Shown here: positions 24,213-31,927 of the stretch, piece by piece | How the letters are laid out: every line of letters starts with the position of its first letter | Numbering within the stretch: position 1 is the stretch's first letter | Source: Pseudomonas sp. | GTDB taxonomy: Bacteria > Pseudomonadota > Gammaproteobacteria > Pseudomonadales > Pseudomonadaceae | NCBI GenBank assembly: GCA_003488145.1 | Contig: DNMQ01000365.1 | Location: forward strand, 1 to 32,263 | Direction: 5' to 3' | DNA: 32,263 nt | The notes under the pieces: model-generated | Databases searched by the model: none | Told to the model about the DNA's origin: nothing | Seen by the model: the letters and a program-made list of their open reading frames with translations, nothing else | Position numbers and translations under genes: made by a program

Positions 24213-26345
24213 ATGAAATTCAAACAGTCGAGTTTAAGGGTACAGATAATCATGGCAGCCTCGCTTCTTGCGATCACGCCACTGCACGCATCAGACAGAG
24301 TCATTACCGACAAGGAACTGTCTGACGAATCGAACACCAGCGATTGGCTGGCTTACGGGCGGACACACTCTGAACAGCGATTCAGCCCGCTCAAAGACAT
24401 CAATGTAAACAATGTCAGCGGGCTCAAGCCTGAATGGTACGCGCCGCTGCCGGATCGCTCCGATATCGTCGGAACACCTTTGGTCGTCGATGGGGTCATG
24501 TACTACGTTGGTGAAATGAACAGAACACGTGCATTCGATGCACGCACGGGCAAGATGCTTTGGGAATATGACCCTCAAGTTTCCAAGGAGATCATCGACA
24601 ACAACATGAAGAAGGTCTTCTGGAAGCACAGCCGAGGCCTCTCAACATACGGAGACAAGTTATTCATCGCCACATGGGATGGCCGCCTGATTGCAATCAA
24701 CAGAAAGGACGGCAAGGAAGTCTGGCAGACCCGGACCTTCGATCACGACCAGCCGTTGAATATCACAGGTCATCCGAAGGCTTTCGATGGCAAGGTATTT
24801 GTAGGCAATGGCGGAACGGAACTTGGGCCGATGCGCGGTTATGTGACCGCCTATGACACTGAAACGGGCAAACAGGTTTGGCGCTTCTATATCGTCCCTG
24901 GCAATCCCGCAGATGGATTCGAAGACGCCGCTCAGGAAATGGCCGCCAAAACCTGGACTGGCCGGTGGTGGGAAAACGGCGGCGGCGGTAATGCTTGGCA
25001 TGGCTGGACGTACGACGAGAAATACAACCAGCTCATCTTCGGGACAGGCAACGGTGGGCCATGGAATATCAAGGTGCGCAGCCCGGACGGCGGCGACAAC
25101 CTGTTCCTCTGTTCTGTCGTAGCTGTAGATGCGGATACGGGCGAATACAAATGGCACGTCCAGACTGCACCAGGCGACACCTGGGACTACAACTCGAACA
25201 TGGACATCGTGCTTGCCGATCTGAAAATCGATGGCAAGGATGTTGATGCCGTATTGCATGCGCCGAAGAACGGCTTCTTCTATACGATTGACCGCTCGAA
25301 CGGCAAGGTACTGTCTGCCGAGAAATTTACCGACGCCAACTGGTCAACCAAGTACGACCTGAAAGAGCAGCGCCATATTGTTGCGGACGATGCCAGGTAT
25401 CCCGATGGCGAGAAGAATATCTATCCGTCGGCATTCGGCGCTCACTCGTGGCATGCAATGTCCTATAACCCCGAGTTGAATCTTGCCTTTATCCCCACCA
25501 ACCATCTGGGCAACACCTTCAAGGACGACGGCAAGAACACGAAGCCTGGCCACAAGATGGCGAACCACAAACTTTACCTGGGGCTGACCGGTTGGGAACT
25601 GACCAAGGACCCACACGAGTCACGCGGTTCCCTACAGGCCTGGGACCCGGTCAGGAACAAGCGTGTGTGGCAAGTAAATCAGAAGAGCCCATGGGGTGGC
25701 GGAACCTTGACCACAGCCGGAAACCTGGTTTTCCAGGGCCAGCCTGATGGAATGCTCAAAGCCTACGATGCCCGCACTGGTGATGAACTTTGGTCCTATG
25801 ACGTAGGCCTCGGTATCTCTGCGCCACCGATTACCTACAAGCTGGATGGCAAGCAGATGGTTTCCCTGCTCGTGGGTCCTGGTGGTGCACTGGCCTCCAA
25901 CTTCGGCGGCTCCGGTGAACTGGGATTTGAAAGCCACGGCTGGAAATATGGTGTGCACGAACGCCGCATCATGACCTTTTCGCTAGATGGAAAAGCGGTT
26001 GTTCCTGAACAGCCTGCACCGCAACTTGCCAAGCCAATTATCGATGAGAAGTTCGAGGTCGACGCCAAAAAGGCCGAGGCAGGCGCGGGTGTCTTTGCGG
26101 AGAACCTCTGTGTTGGCTGTCATGGCGCCGGAGCTGTTGCGGGTATGAAAGCACCCGATCTGCGGGAGTCGCCAATCTTGCTCAAAGGCAGTGAAAAGGC
26201 GTTCGAGAGTGTTGTGCGTGGTGGCGCGTTACTCGCCAACGGCATGCCCAAATTTCCAGATTTGACAGATGCAGAGCTGGAAAGCATTCGTCACTTCGTT
26301 CGTCGGCAAGCGCGCGATGGTGTGAAGTCTGGCGGCGGACATTAG
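24213..26345 (+). CDS. PQQ-dependent quinohemoprotein alcohol dehydrogenase (type II-like)
   Basis: A 710-residue periplasmic enzyme: signal peptide to about residue 26, a PQQ eight-bladed propeller (about 35-600) with repeated tryptophan-docking motifs such as ARTGKMLWEYD and ARTGDELWSYD, and a C-terminal cytochrome c domain with haem motif CVGCH and the likely Met ligand in NGMPKF. Catalytic Asp is Asp325 (GDTWDYN); the +2 residue is Asn327, not the Asp of lanthanide enzymes, so calcium is expected. Where methanol/ethanol dehydrogenases have adjacent cysteines before an SRG/NRG segment this protein has Val135-Phe136 (VFWKHSRG). Base composition is clearly lower in GC than both flanks, suggesting transfer. 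AAGGAA lies 9 nt before ATG 24213. Confidence 0.88.
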   Translation: MKFKQSSLRVQIIMAASLLAITPLHASDRVITDKELSDESNTSDWLAYGRTHSEQRFSPLKDINVNNVSGLKPEWYAPLPDRSDIVGTPLVVDGVMYYVGEMNRTRAFDARTGKMLWEYDPQVSKEIIDNNMKKVFWKHSRGLSTYGDKLFIATWDGRLIAINRKDGKEVWQTRTFDHDQPLNITGHPKAFDGKVFVGNGGTELGPMRGYVTAYDTETGKQVWRFYIVPGNPADGFEDAAQEMAAKTWTGRWWENGGGGNAWHGWTYDEKYNQLIFGTGNGGPWNIKVRSPDGGDNLFLCSVVAVDADTGEYKWHVQTAPGDTWDYNSNMDIVLADLKIDGKDVDAVLHAPKNGFFYTIDRSNGKVLSAEKFTDANWSTKYDLKEQRHIVADDARYPDGEKNIYPSAFGAHSWHAMSYNPELNLAFIPTNHLGNTFKDDGKNTKPGHKMANHKLYLGLTGWELTKDPHESRGSLQAWDPVRNKRVWQVNQKSPWGGGTLTTAGNLVFQGQPDGMLKAYDARTGDELWSYDVGLGISAPPITYKLDGKQMVSLLVGPGGALASNFGGSGELGFESHGWKYGVHERRIMTFSLDGKAVVPEQPAPQLAKPIIDEKFEVDAKKAEAGAGVFAENLCVGCHGAGAVAGMKAPDLRESPILLKGSEKAFESVVRGGALLANGMPKFPDLTDAELESIRHFVRRQARDGVKSGGGH

Positions 26346-26384
26346 GCCGGCCAGGTCCAATCGCCAACTAAACACTTGAACCAA

Positions 26385-26408
26385 TAACGCCTACATAGCC
26401 AGGCGTTA
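26385..26408 (+). terminator. Hairpin after the quinohemoprotein gene
   Basis: TAACGCCT-ACATAGCC-AGGCGTTA, a perfect 8-bp stem with an 8-nt loop, 39 bp after the stop. There is no T-tract, so it may be a weak terminator or a recombination or operator palindrome. Confidence 0.45.
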
Positions 26409-26427
26409 CCACTGAGCAGAAACGCAC

Positions 26428-26473
26428 GCGAATACCGTGAATGCCCACACGCATTGCGGCTAACGGTATTCGC
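26428..26473. repeat. Nested inverted repeat before the porin gene
   Basis: Outer arms GCGAATACCGT (26428-26438) and ACGGTATTCGC (26463-26473), 11 bp and perfect, 24 bp apart. Within the spacer AATGC (26440-26444) and GCATT (26451-26455) form a second dyad. The whole 46-bp element lies 36 bp before the porin start at the right-hand boundary of the AT-rich segment. It could be an operator, a leader structure or a recombination scar; no transposase is nearby. Confidence 0.6.
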
Positions 26474-26509
26474 TGCACCCCGCACAGTTACATCCGAAGG
26501 ATCAGAACA

Positions 26510-27778
26510 ATGACAACAAGCCTGCGCTTCGGCAGCGGCGTTCTCGCCGCCTGCCTGTTCACTTCTGCCCACGCGGCCGAGTATTCACCCGATCAGTTCC
26601 TCTTCGGCGACTGGAACGGCAACCGCACCCGCCTGCACGAGGCCGGCGTCGATCTGCAGATCACCTACGTCAACGAGCTGGCCTGGAATAACCAGGGCGG
26701 CGATGACCACACCGGCACCTACTCCGACCAGCTGATGTTCGATGCCGCGCTGGATCTGGAGAAATTACTGGGCTGGTCCGGCGCCGGTTTCCGCTTCACG
26801 GTGGTCAACCGCAACGGCGAGAACCTCAACGCCGAGGCCGACCTCGGCGTACTGCTGCAACCCCAGGAAATTCACGGCTACGGCAGCGTCACCCGACTGG
26901 TGCAGTTCTATTACCAGCAGGCGCTGCTGGACGACCGCCTGCTGGTCAAGCTGGGCCGTTTGCCCATGAGCGGCGAGATCTACCCCTTCGCCTGCCCGTT
27001 CCAGAACCTCGGCTTCTGCGGCACGGTGCCCGGCTATGTCACGCCGAACTGGTTCACTTGGCCGATCAGCCAGTGGGGCGCCACCGCGCGTTACCAGCTG
27101 AACGCAGAGTGGTCGCTGCAGACTGCGCTTTATCAGGTCAATCCGCGTTTCACCGAGCGCGAGCAGGGCCTGAATTTCGGCAGCCCGTCCGGCACCACCG
27201 GCTACCACGCCGTTGCCGAACTGGGCTGGACGCCGACCTTCGCCGGCCAACCCGGCGCCTACCGTCTGGGCCTCTGGCGCAATACCGGCGACTTCGAGGA
27301 CATCTACCGTGATGCTGCCGGCCGGCCGATGGCGCTTTCCGGCGCGCCAGCCGCCGAACACGACCAGGCCACCGGCGGCTATCTGATGGCCGAACAGCAG
27401 CTCTGGCAGAGCAGCACGTTGGCCGAGCGACGGTTGAAGCTGTTCACCAACTTCATCCAGTCCGACCCGGACGTGACCTATATCGAGCGCATCTGGCAGG
27501 TAGGCGGCATCCTCTCCGCCCCCTTCGCCTCGCGCCCGCATGACGAGCTCGGCCTGGGCCTCGGCCGCCTGGAAATCAACGACGACGCCCGCAAGCGCCT
27601 GCGCGAACAGGGCGAGCCGGTGCCGGACGTGGAATACCCTGCCGAGCTCTACTACCGCGTCGCCCTGACGCCGGCCATCTCGCTGACGCCGAACATCCAG
27701 TACTTCCACCGCCCCGGCGGTTTCGACGATGCGGAGGACGTAGTGGTCGTAGGGCTGAAGACGGTGGTCAGCTTCTGA
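26510..27778 (+). CDS. OprB-family carbohydrate-selective porin
   Basis: A 422-residue outer-membrane protein. Signal peptide ends AHAA/EY. The mature start FLFGDWNGNRTRLHEAGVDLQITYVNELAWN is the OprB family signature, and the C-terminus ends KTVVSF with a terminal Phe for barrel assembly. GRLPMSGEIYPFACPFQNLGFCGTVPGY contains two Cys in an extracellular-loop region. It would let sugars, polyols or other small hydroxylated solutes into the periplasm, where the neighbouring PQQ and GMC dehydrogenases act; that link is inference. GAAGG at 26496-26500 selects ATG 26510. Codon use is back to high GC, unlike the gene upstream. Confidence 0.88.
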   Translation: MTTSLRFGSGVLAACLFTSAHAAEYSPDQFLFGDWNGNRTRLHEAGVDLQITYVNELAWNNQGGDDHTGTYSDQLMFDAALDLEKLLGWSGAGFRFTVVNRNGENLNAEADLGVLLQPQEIHGYGSVTRLVQFYYQQALLDDRLLVKLGRLPMSGEIYPFACPFQNLGFCGTVPGYVTPNWFTWPISQWGATARYQLNAEWSLQTALYQVNPRFTEREQGLNFGSPSGTTGYHAVAELGWTPTFAGQPGAYRLGLWRNTGDFEDIYRDAAGRPMALSGAPAAEHDQATGGYLMAEQQLWQSSTLAERRLKLFTNFIQSDPDVTYIERIWQVGGILSAPFASRPHDELGLGLGRLEINDDARKRLREQGEPVPDVEYPAELYYRVALTPAISLTPNIQYFHRPGGFDDAEDVVVVGLKTVVSF

Positions 27779-27792
27779 CCGGCGCATGAAGC

Positions 27793-27822
27793 GCGGCGAC
27801 CGGGCGCAAAGCCGGTCGCCGC
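27793..27822. terminator. Bidirectional terminator hairpin
   Basis: GCGGCGACCGG (27793-27803) and CCGGTCGCCGC (27812-27822), perfect 11-bp stem, 8-nt loop, further extended by GAAGCG / CGCTTC outside. It lies in the 55-bp gap between the converging porin and carrier genes and can serve both. Confidence 0.8.
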
Positions 27823-27833
27823 CTGCGCTTCGC

Positions 27834-29153
27834 TCAAGCGCCACTCCCCACAACTGCCCCCACCCTTACCTCGGTTTGCCTGTCCGCCTGCTTGCCGAGC
27901 TGCCAGCCGAGATAACCCCATAGCAGCGCGCAGAGTGCGCCGGCCACGGCGACTAGGCCGGCACCCTGACCGAACATGTCCAGTGCAGTCTTCCCCCAAC
28001 CGCTGACGGCATCACCGGCGCGGTAGACCACCGTATCGATGACGTTCTTCGCCTTGTATTTGCTTTCCGCATCCAGGGGTGCGAAGAGCATCTCCCGGCC
28101 GGGCCGGACGAAAGCGTATTCGCCGATTCGACGCACGATCATCAGCGCCGCAAGCAAAGCGAAGCTGGGCATCAGCGCCAGACCGACAAAGCCGACGCAG
28201 ACAAGCAGCGGCACGATCGCCAGCAACACGCGCACGCCCAGCTTCTGCGCCAGCCGTCCGGTGATGAACAGCTGAGACAGCAGTGCCCCGGCCTGGACGA
28301 CCACGTCGATGGTGCCGAACACCCGAACCTGCGCCGCCCGGTCGGGGAACAGTTCGGCCACCAGACGCGCCTGCTCGAAATAGAGAAAGGTCGTCACCGT
28401 GGCCAGCAGCACCACGAAGCCGGCGATGCCGAGCAGATAAGGCGACTGCAGCACCCGCATCATCCCGCTGAACGGGTTGCCCGGCACCGGCTTGCGCGTG
28501 CTCTCCGCCGGAGTCGCACCAGGGCGCCCTGCTCCGCCGACTTCACGCCAGCGCATGAGCGAGAACTTGAGTGCCAGCGCGCCGCCCAGTAGCAGCGCGG
28601 CGAGCAGCATCAACCCCGCCTCTCCCAGACTGCCGATCAGCAACGCGCTGAGCGCCGGCCCGACCAGCCCGCCGACGCTCGCACCGGCGGCAACGAAGGC
28701 AAACAGCCGCTTGGCCTGGGCGCTGTCGAACACGTCCGCCATCAGGCTCCAGGCCACGGACACGACGAACAGGTTGTAGACCGAGATCCACACGTAAAAC
28801 ACCCGCGCCAGCCAGGGGTGTTCGCCCTGCAGCAGAAACAGCACGGAGAACAGCAGCAGGTTCAAACAGAAGAACCCGTACACCCAATCGACGAAATGCA
28901 GGCGCGGTACGTGGGAGCTGAGCCAGGCAAACAGCGGTACGGCCGCCAGCATGACGAAGAAGGTCGCGGTGAACAGCCATTGCAGGTTCTCCACGCCGGC
29001 GGCGATACCCATCGACTCGCGGATCGGGCGCAGCATGAAATAGCCGGCGAACAGGCAGAAGAACAGTAGGAAACCACTCAGTGCCGGACGCACCTCGTGT
29101 TCCTCGGCATTGATCGCGGTGCTCAGGCGATGCACAACGGATGGCGTGCTCAT
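27834..29153 (-). CDS. NTP/NDP-exchange-transporter-like MFS membrane protein
   Basis: A 439-residue inner-membrane protein with about 12 membrane segments. ALSGFLLFFCLFAGYFMLRPIRESMGI and SKYKAKNVIDTVVYRAGDAVSGWG are hallmark segments of the ADP/ATP-translocase-like (NTP/NDP exchanger, TLC-related) family. In intracellular parasites and plastids these exchange nucleotides; free-living proteobacteria carry relatives of unknown substrate, so nucleotide transport should not be assumed here. The 63-bp gap to the SDR gene upstream on the same strand allows co-transcription. AGG-rich sequence (AAGGAAGAG on the reverse strand ends near 29171) precedes ATG 29153. Confidence 0.78.
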   Translation of the reverse strand: MSTPSVVHRLSTAINAEEHEVRPALSGFLLFFCLFAGYFMLRPIRESMGIAAGVENLQWLFTATFFVMLAAVPLFAWLSSHVPRLHFVDWVYGFFCLNLLLFSVLFLLQGEHPWLARVFYVWISVYNLFVVSVAWSLMADVFDSAQAKRLFAFVAAGASVGGLVGPALSALLIGSLGEAGLMLLAALLLGGALALKFSLMRWREVGGAGRPGATPAESTRKPVPGNPFSGMMRVLQSPYLLGIAGFVVLLATVTTFLYFEQARLVAELFPDRAAQVRVFGTIDVVVQAGALLSQLFITGRLAQKLGVRVLLAIVPLLVCVGFVGLALMPSFALLAALMIVRRIGEYAFVRPGREMLFAPLDAESKYKAKNVIDTVVYRAGDAVSGWGKTALDMFGQGAGLVAVAGALCALLWGYLGWQLGKQADRQTEVRVGAVVGSGA

Positions 29154-29216
29154 GGGCGCGCTCCTGAAAAAGGAAGAGAGGTAACAGGGCGCGAGCGCAA
29201 AGCCGCGCCCGAGGGT

Positions 29217-30263
29217 TCACGGATAGCGCACGCCGGTCAGCCGTTCCGACAGCTGCCACAGTTCGGCGGCATCGGTCTGGTTCGCGGCGGCGTCGGGAAC
29301 CGTGGCAAAGCCCAGCGGGCCGCGTTTCTCCTCCTCGCCGGTCGGCCCGTAATAGGCGCCGCCGACCGCTTCCGGCGCGGTCGCCGCATACAAGGTCGGC
29401 AGTGCACCCTGGGCGGCGGAGTGGTACTTGTCGCGGTCCTTGGCCCAGTTGGCGGCGAACTCGCTATCCATCCCCGGCCCACGCTCGACCAGTTCGGTGA
29501 CCGCGACTCCAGGGTGCGCGGCAATGCTGCGAATGCCCCAGCCGGCGGTATCGCTGTGGCGCTGCAACTCCATTGCCCACATCAGCACCGCCAGCTTGGA
29601 CTGCGCGTAGGTGGCGTAGGGGTTGTAGCCCTGCTCGGCCTGCAGGTCCGCGAAGTTCAGTTGACCTCGACCCGCCGCGATGCTGGACAGGCTGACCACT
29701 CGGGCATCGTCGCTTTCCAGCAGCAGCGGCATCAGCAAAGCGGTCAAGGCGAACGGGCCGAGGTAGTTGGTCGCCAGCTGCAGCTCGTGGCCATCGGCCG
29801 AGGTGCCGCGCTCAGGCGGTGCCATGATCGCCGCGTTGTTGATCAGCACATCTAGGCGCGGCAAGCGCTCCTGAAGGCGCTCGGCGAGGCTGCGCACCGA
29901 GGCCAGGTTGGCCAGATCCACTGCCTCGAACTGCACGCGGGCATCCGGCACCTGCTCGCGTATCCGCTCAATCGTCTCCTGCCCGCGCTCAGCGTTGCGC
30001 GCAGCGATGATCACCTCCGCGCCAGCGCGCGACAGCGCCAGTGCATCCTCGTAACCCATACCGCTGGTGCCGCCGGTGATCAGCACAATGCGGCCGCTCT
30101 GAGCCGGCATGTCGGCCAGGCTCCAGTCGGGTTTTGGCGATGGCCGGTTGGCGGCTTCGACGGCCAGTGTCCCAGCCAACGCCACCCCGGCGATCAGCGT
30201 TCTGGCCAGCTTCATCAGTGGCCACGCATTGCTGCCCGGCTCGGTTGAGTTTCTCTGCGCCAT
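29217..30263 (-). CDS. Short-chain dehydrogenase/reductase with hydrophobic N-terminus
   Basis: A 348-residue SDR. Nucleotide site TGGTSGMG near residue 63, then NNAAIM near residue 140, Ser in LSSIAAG and the catalytic YAQSK (YxxxK) near residue 217. The retinol-dehydrogenase/WW-domain-oxidoreductase-like SDR group is the closest match. About 40 residues precede the Rossmann fold and include KLARTLIAGVALAGTLAVEAA, which resembles a signal peptide or membrane anchor; that is unusual because SDRs need cytoplasmic NAD(P). GAGGAAACGATC is directly before ATG 30263; ATG 30215 (MKLART) is the alternative. It is divergent from a LysR gene that probably controls it. Confidence 0.85.
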   Translation of the reverse strand: MAQRNSTEPGSNAWPLMKLARTLIAGVALAGTLAVEAANRPSPKPDWSLADMPAQSGRIVLITGGTSGMGYEDALALSRAGAEVIIAARNAERGQETIERIREQVPDARVQFEAVDLANLASVRSLAERLQERLPRLDVLINNAAIMAPPERGTSADGHELQLATNYLGPFALTALLMPLLLESDDARVVSLSSIAAGRGQLNFADLQAEQGYNPYATYAQSKLAVLMWAMELQRHSDTAGWGIRSIAAHPGVAVTELVERGPGMDSEFAANWAKDRDKYHSAAQGALPTLYAATAPEAVGGAYYGPTGEEEKRGPLGFATVPDAAANQTDAAELWQLSERLTGVRYP

Positions 30264-30322
30264 GATCGTTTCCTCTTCATCGTGAATGGCTTGCCTCAGG
30301 CGGAGGCGGCTGACGGACGAAG

Positions 30323-30348
30323 TATCAGCGTACGATCAGATGCTGATA
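30323..30348. promoter_or_regulatory. Candidate LysR operator between SDR and lysR genes
   Basis: TATCAGC (30323-30329) and GCTGATA (30342-30348), perfect 7-bp arms with a 12-bp centre, in the 148-bp divergent intergenic region. GTACGAT (30330-30336) also has an inverted partner ATCGTAC at 30381-30387. Long T-N11-A-type dyads in divergent LysR promoters are typical operator sites. Confidence 0.5.
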
Positions 30349-30411
30349 ATCCAGGCAAACATGGACGGTCTGTTCGCCCAATCGTACAGTCGACGAATTC
30401 AAGGAGGCTCC

Positions 30412-31317
30412 ATGCGTCAACCCAACCTGAGTGATGTCGCGCTGTTTGCCGCCGTGGTCGAAGCCGGAGGGTTTCGCGCTGCCGCGCAGAAACGCGGCAT
30501 GTCGGCGTCTTCGCTGAGCGATTGCATACGCCGCCTGGAAAGCGATCTGGGCCTGCGCCTGCTCAACCGCACCACCCGCAGCATCACCCCGACCAGTGCA
30601 GGCGAACGCCTGCTGGAACGCCTGCGACCGGCGCTCGAAGAAATCAGCGCCGCGTTCAATGATCTGGACGATGACTCCCACAGGCCGGTCGGCACCCTCA
30701 AGCTCAACGTGCCGGTGCCGGTGGCTCGCTTCCTGTTGCCGGACCTACTGAGCCGCTTCCTCAAGCTCTACCCGGCGGTGAACGTCGAAGTGGTGATGGA
30801 GAACACCTTCATCGACGTCATCGCGGCGGGTTACGACGCCGGGGTGCGCTACGAGGAAAGCCTGGCCAAGGACATGATCGCCATTCCCGTCGGCCCGCGC
30901 CGGCAACGCTTCGTCGCAGCCGCCGCGCCTGCCTACCTTGCCGCCCACGGCACGCCGCGGCACCCATCCGAGCTGACCGAGCATCAGCTGCTCAGCCACC
31001 GTTTCGAGAGCGGCAAGGTGGGTATTTTCGAGTTTGAGAAGGACGGCCGAACCTTGCGCGTACCGCCACAAGGCCAGCTCGTGACCTCCTCCCATGACCT
31101 GAAGACCAGCGCGGCAATCAACGGTCTGGGCATCATCTACACCTTCGAGGACTTCATCCGCGAGCCGCTCGCCGATGGCCGCCTGACGCCCATCCTCGAA
31201 GACTGGTGGCAGTCTTTCGACGGCCCCTACCTCTACTACCACGGCCGCCGCCACATGCCATCGCCCCTCAGGGCCTTCGTCGATTTCCTCAAGGCCGAGG
31301 GGCAGGAGCGCACCTGA
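30412..31317 (+). CDS. LysR-family transcriptional regulator, divergent from SDR gene
   Basis: A 301-residue LysR regulator. Helix-turn-helix at about 5-65 (DVALFAAVVEAGGFRAAAQKRGMSASSLSDCIRRLE, then LLNRTTRSITPT), typical of the AaeR/DsdC-like 'LysR with RTTR' group, and an effector domain from residue 95 (GTLKLNVPVPVARFLLPDLL). A perfect AAGGAGG at 30400-30406 sets ATG 30412; the frame is open further upstream but that would cover the operator region. By the LysR rule it should regulate the divergent SDR gene and perhaps the carrier gene beyond. It converges with the GST gene, 11 bp between stops. Confidence 0.9.
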   Translation: MRQPNLSDVALFAAVVEAGGFRAAAQKRGMSASSLSDCIRRLESDLGLRLLNRTTRSITPTSAGERLLERLRPALEEISAAFNDLDDDSHRPVGTLKLNVPVPVARFLLPDLLSRFLKLYPAVNVEVVMENTFIDVIAAGYDAGVRYEESLAKDMIAIPVGPRRQRFVAAAAPAYLAAHGTPRHPSELTEHQLLSHRFESGKVGIFEFEKDGRTLRVPPQGQLVTSSHDLKTSAAINGLGIIYTFEDFIREPLADGRLTPILEDWWQSFDGPYLYYHGRRHMPSPLRAFVDFLKAEGQERT

Positions 31318-31328
31318 TTCAGCGCAGT

Positions 31329-31916
31329 TCAGGGCTTGGGCAGATAACCCGGCAACGCTTCCAGCCGCTCCATCCAGCGGGCGACGTGACTGTACGGCGT
31401 GAGATCCACATCCCCTTCCGGCGCCAGCACCACGTAGGGGTAGACCGCGCAATCGGCGATGGTCGGTCGGTTGATCGCCAACCAGTCGTGGCGCTGCAGA
31501 TGATCGTCCAGCAGCTTGAGCACCGCCGGTGCCTTGGCCAGCGCCGCGGCCTTGTCCAGCGGGTAGCCGAACTTCTGAACCAGCCGCGCCGCATTCAGGC
31601 TCTGCTGGATCTCGTTGGCGGTGAAGGACAGCCACTGCACGATCTCCGCCTGCCCACGCGGGTTGTCCGGCCACCACGCCAGGCCGCCGTAAGTACCGGC
31701 GAGGTAAACCAGAATGGCCTGCGAATCGCGGACGATATACCCGCCATCATCCAGAATCGGCAACTGCCCCAGCGGGTTCAGCTCGGACAGCGGCGGCTTC
31801 TTGTGCGCGCCATTGGCAAAATCCACGGCTACCAGTTCAAGGTCGATATTGGCCAGCGCAGCGAACAGCCGCACCTTGTAGCAGTTGCCGGATGGGCTCA
31901 GGTCATACAATTTCAT
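31329..31916 (-). CDS. Glutathione S-transferase family protein
   Basis: A 195-residue cytosolic GST. The thioredoxin-like N-domain begins MKLYDLSPSGNCYKVRLFAALANI; Ser8/Ser10 or Cys12 is the likely glutathione-activating residue. LNPLGQLPILDDGGYIVRDSQAILVYLA is the conserved cis-Pro and SNAIL-type glutathione-binding segment. The all-helical C-domain includes RPTIADCAVYPYV, the N-capping motif region. Conjugation or detoxification function assumed from family. It ends 11 bp after the lysR stop and is preceded 11 bp away by the VOC gene on the same strand, so the two probably form an operon with complementary detoxification roles. Confidence 0.9.
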   Translation of the reverse strand: MKLYDLSPSGNCYKVRLFAALANIDLELVAVDFANGAHKKPPLSELNPLGQLPILDDGGYIVRDSQAILVYLAGTYGGLAWWPDNPRGQAEIVQWLSFTANEIQQSLNAARLVQKFGYPLDKAAALAKAPAVLKLLDDHLQRHDWLAINRPTIADCAVYPYVVLAPEGDVDLTPYSHVARWMERLEALPGYLPKP

Positions 31917-31927
31917 TGCGCACCTCC

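Noticed and set aside
24213..26345. Lanthanide-dependent PQQ dehydrogenase (PedH/XoxF type)
   Set aside because: The residue two after catalytic Asp325 is Asn, not the Asp that lanthanide enzymes use, and a haem domain is fused at the C-terminus.
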